The notes under the pieces are model-generated. The model was given only the letters and a program-made list of their open reading frames with translations. It made no database searches and was not told the DNA's origin. A stretch of 10,647 nt of DNA from Thermoprotei archaeon (GTDB taxonomy: Archaea; Thermoproteota; Thermoprotei; QMSL01; B3-G16). Location: assembly GCA_003649665.1 (NCBI GenBank), contig QMSL01000035.1, positions 1-10,647 on the forward strand, in the 5' to 3' direction. Both the position numbers and the translations under genes were made by a program. Shown in pieces: positions 7,007-10,647 of this stretch. How positions within the stretch are numbered: position 1 is the first letter of the stretch; each line of letters begins with the position of its first letter.

Positions 7007-7858
7007 TTGGAGAGGGACTTAAGGGAATACTATAAATTATTGGATGAAGAGTGGAATCCTTACAAGCCAGGTGGATATAAGCGATTTCTTGAAGCTCTAA
7101 GGGTAGTAGATAGTATAGTTGAACATAAATTTATAAGAGACATCATAAAACGTAGAAATAAGGTAAGGATTTTAGATGTTTGTAGTGGCTATGGAATAGG
7201 TGGTATAGCATTAGCTAAGGTGATGGAAGAGCATAAGAAGCAAGTTGATCTCACATTAGTAGATATAAGGGAAGAGGTGCTCATTAGAGCTAAGAAGTGG
7301 AGTATTGAAGTTTTAAGGAAGCCAGCTAAGACCTTAGTGCTTGATGTGATGAACTTGAAAAAGCTTGGAGAGAAGTTCGATTTAATAATAATGTATGGGA
7401 ATAGTATAGCACACTTCAGTCCATGGGATCTCCTCTTATTACTCCCTTCAATTATTAATGTTTTAGAAGATAATGGAGTCTTTATTGTAGAGAACATTGA
7501 CGTAGGACTTCAATTGCTCATGGGGTATAAGTACATATGGATCGAGCGAGGGAGTAAGCCTATCCTAAATTTCCATGCAAGCTACGATATTTTAAAGGGT
7601 ACTTGCAGGAGATTGTTCTTTAGCTTTGAACATAATGAGAAGGGATTTGTAGATCTTCACTTCTGGTATACCTCAACATTAGGAGCATTACTTTTCTGCT
7701 TCTTTAACGACCTTAGTATATTATCACATCCCTGGGAACACTGGAAATATTACGTGATTGTAAGGAGGCCCAGAGAGAATATGCCAAGGATTACTAAGAA
7801 GAGAGTAGAGGAGATTTTAAGTGAAAACCTTAAGTCTGAGCGCCAGGAGAAAACCTAA
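7007..7858 (+). CDS. Class I SAM-dependent methyltransferase, substrate unknown
   Basis: The Rossmann-fold signature is clear. Motif I is VRILDVCSGYGIGG (about residues 53-66 from TTG 7007), the acidic end of strand 2 is LVDIRE (about 85-90), motif III is VLDVMNL (about 111-117), and motif IV is DLIIMYGNSIAHFSPWD (about 125-141). The C-terminal half (FHASYDILKGT, FWYTSTLGALL) probably makes the substrate pocket. I do not recognise a specific subfamily, and the YGNSxAH signature does not fix the substrate. TTG 7007 is preferred because GAGGAG at 6996-7001 is 5 bases upstream and the GTG at 6959 would add an atypical CKC-rich stretch read through the gfcR end. It follows gfcR by 17 bases and is likely cotranscribed. 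Its 3' end overlaps the opposite-strand ECF gene by 42 bases. Confidence 0.85.
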   Translation: MERDLREYYKLLDEEWNPYKPGGYKRFLEALRVVDSIVEHKFIRDIIKRRNKVRILDVCSGYGIGGIALAKVMEEHKKQVDLTLVDIREEVLIRAKKWSIEVLRKPAKTLVLDVMNLKKLGEKFDLIIMYGNSIAHFSPWDLLLLLPSIINVLEDNGVFIVENIDVGLQLLMGYKYIWIERGSKPILNFHASYDILKGTCRRLFFSFEHNEKGFVDLHFWYTSTLGALLFCFFNDLSILSHPWEHWKYYVIVRRPRENMPRITKKRVEEILSENLKSERQEKT

Positions 7859-8656
7859 GCCTACTAACATAGCACCAGCCCCTGTTATTAAGAACATGGC
7901 CTTTATAAGAGATGCAATGAGTTCAGCGCTTCTTAAGCCGCCAACTAGTGCCATTCCTATTGATGGAAATGCTATCATAAGCAGACCGATTACTATCATT
8001 AATATACCAGGGACTATTAACGCTAGTGTGAATTTCTTCATGGGAATTGGAGACGTTAAACTGGCCTTAGAGATTTCATCGGGTACTACGTTTGGTATAG
8101 CCTTTGAAAGTAACTTAATAAGAGGGGGGGTTAATGTTAGCTGGAAGGGTAACATCGTTATAAACCACCAGGCAGTAAGTCCTAGGGATAATAGGATAAA
8201 GTCAGAGATCCCATTTATAGCGAACCTTGGCACCCAGAACGTATAATATGCTACTAATAATATTGCGCATAACATGTTGCCAATAAAAAGGATTAACACA
8301 GAGGTCGTTACAAACCTGTCCCAGGAGAACTTCTTTTTCAAAATGTAACCGAAGAGATAAAATGCTACGAAATTAGCAGGTACTGCAGCAACCAGGCTTG
8401 GAATGTATAGACAGCCATGTTTCATGGAATCACATATTAACGTGCCTATAGCTGCTCCAATACCGCCAACCCATGGTCCAAAGACTGTAGCGAATAGTGC
8501 AGGAATTACGATTGCAGGACGAAATTGTCCGGTTCCCCAAGGACTTTCTATATATGCAGTAGCATAGGCACACACAGCGTAGAGAGATGCATTAAGGGCT
8601 GCTAGAGCAATCATGAGGGACTTCCTCATTATTGATCCCATCTTATTACTCTTCAT
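7817..8656 (-). CDS. ECF-type transporter substrate-binding (S) component-like membrane protein
   Basis: Energy-coupling factor S components bind vitamins or other micronutrients in the membrane and work with a shared EcfA/EcfT module. This 279-residue protein has hydrophobic segments at about 13-35, 46-76, 86-106, 118-139 and 153-184, as expected for a six-helix S component. It carries the conserved RPAIVIP..FGPWVGGIGAAIG..CD stretch (46-76) and VPANFVAFYLFGYI (92-105). An added part with two more membrane helices (about 208-232 and 250-275) follows a PNVVPDE linker, making it longer than the usual 170-200. No EcfA/EcfT genes are in view, so it would use modules encoded elsewhere. The ligand cannot be told; thi4 lies about 1.3 kb away, so a thiamine precursor is one guess. 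ATG 8656 fits a TATA box 26 bases upstream (leaderless). Confidence 0.82.
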   Translation of the reverse strand: MKSNKMGSIMRKSLMIALAALNASLYAVCAYATAYIESPWGTGQFRPAIVIPALFATVFGPWVGGIGAAIGTLICDSMKHGCLYIPSLVAAVPANFVAFYLFGYILKKKFSWDRFVTTSVLILFIGNMLCAILLVAYYTFWVPRFAINGISDFILLSLGLTAWWFITMLPFQLTLTPPLIKLLSKAIPNVVPDEISKASLTSPIPMKKFTLALIVPGILMIVIGLLMIAFPSIGMALVGGLRSAELIASLIKAMFLITGAGAMLVGLGFLLALRLKVFT

Positions 8657-8663
8657 GATAACG

Positions 8664-8704
8664 ACTTAAACTTTAACTTTATAATGTTTAAGTTGTTTAA
8701 CTTT
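8664..8704. repeat. Inverted repeat (and direct repeat) around the ECF gene promoter, candidate operator
   Basis: ACTTAAAC at 8664-8671 and GTTTAAGT at 8686-8693 are perfect 8-base inverted copies with a 14-base spacer that holds the TATA element of the ECF gene. A 9-base direct repeat, TTTAACTTT, occurs at 8672-8680 and again at 8696-8704. A protein bound to the dyad would cover the TATA box and repress. Part of the similarity could be low-complexity AT DNA. Confidence 0.45.
8678..8685 (-). promoter_or_regulatory. TATA box of the ECF S-component gene
   Basis: Read on the minus strand, ATTATAAA is centred about 26 bases before ATG 8656, so the transcript should begin at the start codon (leaderless). 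It lies within the spacer of the 8664-8693 dyad. The rest of the 112-base divergent gap (8657-8768) also has to hold the promoter of the next plus-strand gene; ACATATAG near 8724-8731 is a weak candidate. Confidence 0.5.
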
Positions 8705-8768
8705 TAATTTAAGAGATACATCACATATAGTCTAACCGGATAGTGCTGAAGGAATAGGCGAAGGGATT

Positions 8769-9221
8769 ATGGAGGAAATTAAGAAGAGGCCAATCACAGT
8801 TATGAAATTGCCTGTGAACATATTGAAAACTATTTTCATGCCATGGGAGGATGTGCTGATAGGCCCTAAGGAATTGGGCGGAGATGGATTGTGGATAAAG
8901 GGATATGGAATTAGATGGATAGGAACTAGATTAAGGCTTGTTTCAGAGCTCTATAAAATAGATAATAGGATATGTTATTGGGAGATACCGTATTATGTCA
9001 TTGAGAACGCCTATCTCAAAGATAGGATTTTCTATTACAAGATAGTATTAACCTATGGAAGGCATATGCTAGAGTTTAGAGTTTCTCGTCTCGTAAAAAA
9101 GGTAAAAATCTTAGAACTCATTAAATCAGTAATAGCAATCCCAGTTGATTCTCTAAAGGCAACAACATTCTGGAAGGAGCTAAGTAAGGAGGGACTTAGA
9201 GCAGTATGCATTGGCTTATAG
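8769..9221 (+). CDS. Hypothetical protein, possible PH-like fold
   Basis: A 150-residue protein I do not recognise. It has no signal peptide or membrane helix. The middle (about 40-120) alternates short beta-like runs: GLWIKGYGIRWIG, RLRLVSELYKI, WEIPYYVIENAYLK, IFYYKIVLTYG and MLEFRVSR. These are followed by a helix, KVKILELIKSVI. This order, with 'EIPY..I' and 'leFrV' before a C-terminal helix, resembles bacterial/archaeal PH-like domains, but that is pattern judgement only. ATG 8769 is preceded by a weak AAGGG. It is divergent from the ECF gene, so both may answer to the repeats at 8664-8704. The RelE-like gene starts 67 bases downstream. Codon use matches the neighbours, so it is probably a real gene. 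Confidence 0.7.
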   Translation: MEEIKKRPITVMKLPVNILKTIFMPWEDVLIGPKELGGDGLWIKGYGIRWIGTRLRLVSELYKIDNRICYWEIPYYVIENAYLKDRIFYYKIVLTYGRHMLEFRVSRLVKKVKILELIKSVIAIPVDSLKATTFWKELSKEGLRAVCIGL

Positions 9222-9252
9222 CTATGAGGATACCTTAACGGAGACGATAGCG

Positions 9253-9264
9253 ATAAAATTTATT
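9253..9264 (+). promoter_or_regulatory. Possible TATA element of the RelE-like gene
   Basis: ATAAAATTTATT is centred about 30 bases before ATG 9289, predicting transcription start near 9285. It suggests the RelE-like gene can be expressed apart from the upstream hypothetical gene. Confidence 0.3.
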
Positions 9265-9288
9265 AGCAGTAATACATATGGGGGAGAT

Positions 9289-9582
9289 ATGCCTTACAGA
9301 GTTCTACTTACTGAAAACTTCCTTAAGGAGTTGGAGAGAGTCGATGAAAAGACAAGAGAAGAAGTCTTCAGGGTAGTTAGGGATCTAGAATGGGATGTTC
9401 ATAGAGGAAAGGAATTAAGTGGCTACATTCGTGTAAAACTACCATGTGGTGAAGTGGAGTTAAAGCTTTGGGTCGTTAATGTTGGTGACTATAGGCTGTA
9501 TAGGATAGTCGACGAAAAGGAGCTCACGACATACGTGATTAGCCTGAGGCCTAAGAGGAAGGAAACTTCTTCTCCTTCCTAG
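9289..9582 (+). CDS. RelE/ParE-superfamily-like protein, no antitoxin seen
   Basis: The 97-residue protein begins MPYRVLLTENFLKELERVDEKTREEVFRVVRDL, the strand plus two-helix opening of RelE/ParE toxins. It continues with HRGKELSGYIRVKLP and the closing beta strands VGDYRLYRIVDEKELTTYVISLRPKR, matching the family's 'vGdYRvlYri...' core. RelE members cleave mRNA at the ribosome; ParE members poison gyrase. Catalytic residues vary, and the usual terminal His/Tyr is not evident, so activity is uncertain. ATG 9289 is chosen because it follows GGGGAGAT and starts exactly at the family's first strand; a longer frame from TTG 9211 would overlap the previous gene. No antitoxin-like gene sits next to it in the same direction. 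The 3' end overlaps the minus-strand 71-residue gene by 32 bases. Confidence 0.7.
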   Translation: MPYRVLLTENFLKELERVDEKTREEVFRVVRDLEWDVHRGKELSGYIRVKLPCGEVELKLWVVNVGDYRLYRIVDEKELTTYVISLRPKRKETSSPS

Positions 9583-9766
9583 TGGAGCTAACTTCGTTTA
9601 GCTCTATAACTTTTCCATTAAATACGTCAAGTATCCCTCTGAATAGACTATCTACATCCTCTTCGCTTAATTCATCTCCAGGACGAGGATGGTATGTAAG
9701 CTTTACTCGCACATTGACTTCAGCTTTTTCCGAGCGATATACATTATGACTTAAATTTTCCCTCAC
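9551..9766 (-). CDS. Small hypothetical protein (71 residues)
   Basis: Not recognised. The sequence has a plausible globular core: a beta-like run EVNVRVKLTYHP near 15-26, an acidic loop GDELSEEDVDSLF near 30-42, a helix and strand FRGILDVFNGKVIEL near 42-56, then a basic tail. GTG 9766 is preceded by a strong GGAGG (minus strand 9780 to 9776) at a 9-base spacing, which is the main reason to call it real. An ATG closer to that site (9774) is out of frame and meets a stop after three codons. It converges with the RelE-like gene, overlapping 32 bases at the 3' ends, so it is not a same-operon antitoxin. Short length leaves some doubt. Confidence 0.5.
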   Translation of the reverse strand: MRENLSHNVYRSEKAEVNVRVKLTYHPRPGDELSEEDVDSLFRGILDVFNGKVIELNEVSSTRKEKKFPSS

Positions 9767-9775
9767 GCGTCCATA

Positions 9776-9780
9776 CCTCC
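9776..9780 (-). promoter_or_regulatory. Shine-Dalgarno site for the 71-residue gene
   Basis: Minus-strand GGAGG (within AAGGAGGT) lies 9 bases before GTG 9766 and supports that small gene. The remaining non-coding stretch to the thi4 start (9767-9956, 190 bases) holds the candidate guide RNA and a TATA element. Confidence 0.45.
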
Positions 9781-9822
9781 TTCCACTTTAAAGGATCTAT
9801 TTAAGGAATATTCTGAGGTTAA

Positions 9823-9892
9823 TCAGACCTGCTCCTTCGATCATCCCCCGGCAAACCCGGAGCCTCACCATTCAACGCCTTCATCATAACTA
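9823..9892 (-). ncRNA. Candidate C/D box guide RNA
   Basis: Read on the minus strand, a C box ATGATGA (9887-9881) is followed by a 12-base guide, a D'-like GTGA (9868-9865), a 20-base spacer with a CCGG-GTTTG-CCGG hairpin, a degenerate C'-like ATGATCG (9844-9838), an 11-base guide and a D box CTGA (9826-9823). GTT before the C box can pair with AAC after the D box. The total of 65 bases from C to D fits archaeal sRNAs, which direct 2'-O-methylation with L7Ae, Nop5 and fibrillarin. The element is markedly GC-rich in AT-rich DNA. A TATA sequence at 9912-9922 would start a minus-strand transcript near 9892, just before the C box. The C' box is poor and I could not identify targets. Confidence 0.42.
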
Positions 9893-9911
9893 AAACCTAA
9901 TATTTCTCAAC

Positions 9912-9922
9912 ATATATTTATA
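9912..9922. promoter_or_regulatory. TATA element of thi4, possibly used in both directions
   Basis: ATATATTTATA is centred about 40 bases before the thi4 ATG and predicts a plus-strand start near 9943, leaving a 14-base leader with the GAGGTGA ribosome site. Read on the minus strand it gives TATAAATATA, placed correctly for the candidate guide RNA. Confidence 0.5.
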
Positions 9923-9944
9923 GATCATCTCATGAATGCTATTA

Positions 9945-9951
9945 GAGGTGA
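9945..9951 (+). promoter_or_regulatory. Shine-Dalgarno site of thi4
   Basis: GAGGTGA ends 5 bases before ATG 9957, a strong archaeal ribosome-binding site that fixes the start. Confidence 0.6.
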
Positions 9952-9956
9952 GCCCC

Positions 9957-10647
9957 ATGATCGATGAGATAGAAATAAGCAGAGCCATAATAAAGGCTTT
10001 CCTTACAGATTTCATAGAAAATTTAGAATTAGATGTAGTGATAGTTGGAGCAGGGCCTTCGGGACTTACTGCAGCCCGTTATCTTGCCAAGGAAGGAGTA
10101 AGAGTTACGGTGTTTGAACGAAATCTCTATGTCGGTGGTGGTATATGGGGTGGTGGAATAATGTTTCCAAGAATTGTAGTACAAGAAGAGGCGAAAGAAC
10201 TTCTTGAAGAAATAGGCGTTAACTTAAGGAAAGCTGATAAGGGATATTATATTGCAGATGCCGTTGAAGTTGTATCCAAGTGCACAGCGGCGGCTATAGA
10301 CGCGGGAGCTAAAATATACATTGGTATGAATGTAGAGGATGTTATGTTCAGAAAGGAAGATGGTCATTATCGCATATGTGGAGTGGTTATAAACTGGAAT
10401 GCCGTTGAGTTAGCAGGCCTACATGTTGATCCTATTGCAGTAAAAGCGAAAGTAGTCATCGATGCTACAGGTCATGAGGCAAGCGTAGTTAGGAAGGTAA
10501 AGGAGAAGCTACCTGAAGCTAATATTAAGGGCAAGATACTGGAGAAACCCATGTGGGCAGAGGTTGGCGAAAAAGCAGTGGTCGAAAACACTAGGGAAGT
10601 AGTTCCTGGTCTTATAGTGGCAGGGATGGCTGCTAATGCTGTATTTG
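9957..10647 (+). CDS. thi4: Thiamine thiazole synthase, archaeal sulfide-dependent type (partial, 3' end outside window)
   Basis: Thi4 makes the adenylated thiazole of thiamine from NAD, glycine and a sulfur source. The 230 residues in view show the dinucleotide-binding VIVGAGPSGLTAA (28-40), ERNxxxGGGIWGGGIMFP (54-71, the typical Thi4 glycine-rich run), ATGHEA (170-175), EKPMWAEVGEKAVVENT and the start of VAGMAANAVFG. GLHVDP near 154-159 puts His156 where yeast Thi4 has the Cys that gives up its sulfur. Methanogen enzymes with this His use free sulfide and iron and turn over many times. The N-terminus (MIDEIEISRAI) and the SD site agree on ATG 9957. The downstream region with the GPxFGGM motif is cut off. 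It has its own TATA box; no riboswitch would fit in the 14-base leader. Confidence 0.93.
   Translation, partial: MIDEIEISRAIIKAFLTDFIENLELDVVIVGAGPSGLTAARYLAKEGVRVTVFERNLYVGGGIWGGGIMFPRIVVQEEAKELLEEIGVNLRKADKGYYIADAVEVVSKCTAAAIDAGAKIYIGMNVEDVMFRKEDGHYRICGVVINWNAVELAGLHVDPIAVKAKVVIDATGHEASVVRKVKEKLPEANIKGKILEKPMWAEVGEKAVVENTREVVPGLIVAGMAANAVF

Noticed and set aside
7821..8246. 141-codon open frame on the plus strand opposite the ECF gene
   Set aside because: It is the antisense shadow of the membrane protein. Its product is low-complexity and resembles no family, while the minus strand has clear S-component motifs.
9211..9288. TTG start of a longer RelE-like frame
   Set aside because: The extra 26 residues precede the family's normal first strand and overlap the previous gene's stop.
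9827..9890. GC-rich stretch as a tRNA
   Set aside because: No acceptor-stem pairing, T-loop or anticodon arm can be assembled on either strand. The C/D box reading fits better.
9865..9952. CTCACC near 9865-9870 able to pair with the thi4 ribosome site GGTGAG
   Set aside because: The probable thi4 transcription start near 9943 lies downstream of it, so both would not be in one transcript, and any anti-SD-like hexamer would show this pairing.

Overview
The window looks like a chromosomal segment of a hyperthermophilic or thermophilic archaeon, most likely from the Thermoproteota/TACK side. The evidence is AT-rich DNA, heavy use of ATA (Ile) and AGA/AGG (Arg) codons, GGTGA/GGAGG Shine-Dalgarno sites mixed with near-leaderless promoters (a TATA element about 26 bases before the start codon), and archaeal forms of several enzymes (separate PyrB and PyrI chains, an adenine/orotate-PRTase-like regulator, His-type Thi4). 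No species can be named from the sequence alone.

Bases 1-3660 are a tightly packed plus-strand pyrimidine biosynthesis operon: the tail of a probable pyrE, then pyrB and pyrI (the two chains of aspartate transcarbamoylase), pyrC (dihydroorotase) and a class 1B pyrD (dihydroorotate dehydrogenase). Genes abut or overlap by up to 53 bases. pyrF, pyrK and carAB are not in the window.

A minus-strand gene (3669-4301) for a winged-helix protein with two C-terminal membrane segments faces the operon. Divergent from it is pyrG (CTP synthase, 4550-6208), which carries an unusual insertion in the synthetase domain. After pyrG comes a GfcR-type regulator (HTH plus PRPP-binding phosphoribosyltransferase domain, 6288-6989) with an inverted repeat next to its promoter, and then a class I SAM methyltransferase of unknown substrate (7007-7858). 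De novo UMP synthesis, CTP synthesis and a PRPP-sensing-type regulator therefore lie together, which suggests a nucleotide-homeostasis locus.

The last third is more accessory: a minus-strand ECF-transporter S-component-like membrane protein (7817-8656) whose promoter sits inside an 8-bp inverted repeat, a 150-residue protein with a possible PH-like fold, a RelE/ParE-like protein without a visible antitoxin, a 71-residue minus-strand unknown, a GC-rich element that reads as a C/D box guide RNA, and the first 230 residues of thi4, the thiamine thiazole synthase. Two convergent gene pairs (methyltransferase/ECF and RelE-like/71-residue protein) overlap at their 3' ends.

I found no tRNA, rRNA, CRISPR array, insertion sequence or phage gene. 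The least explained items are the candidate guide RNA, the two dyad operators, the PyrG insertion and the membrane-anchored regulator.
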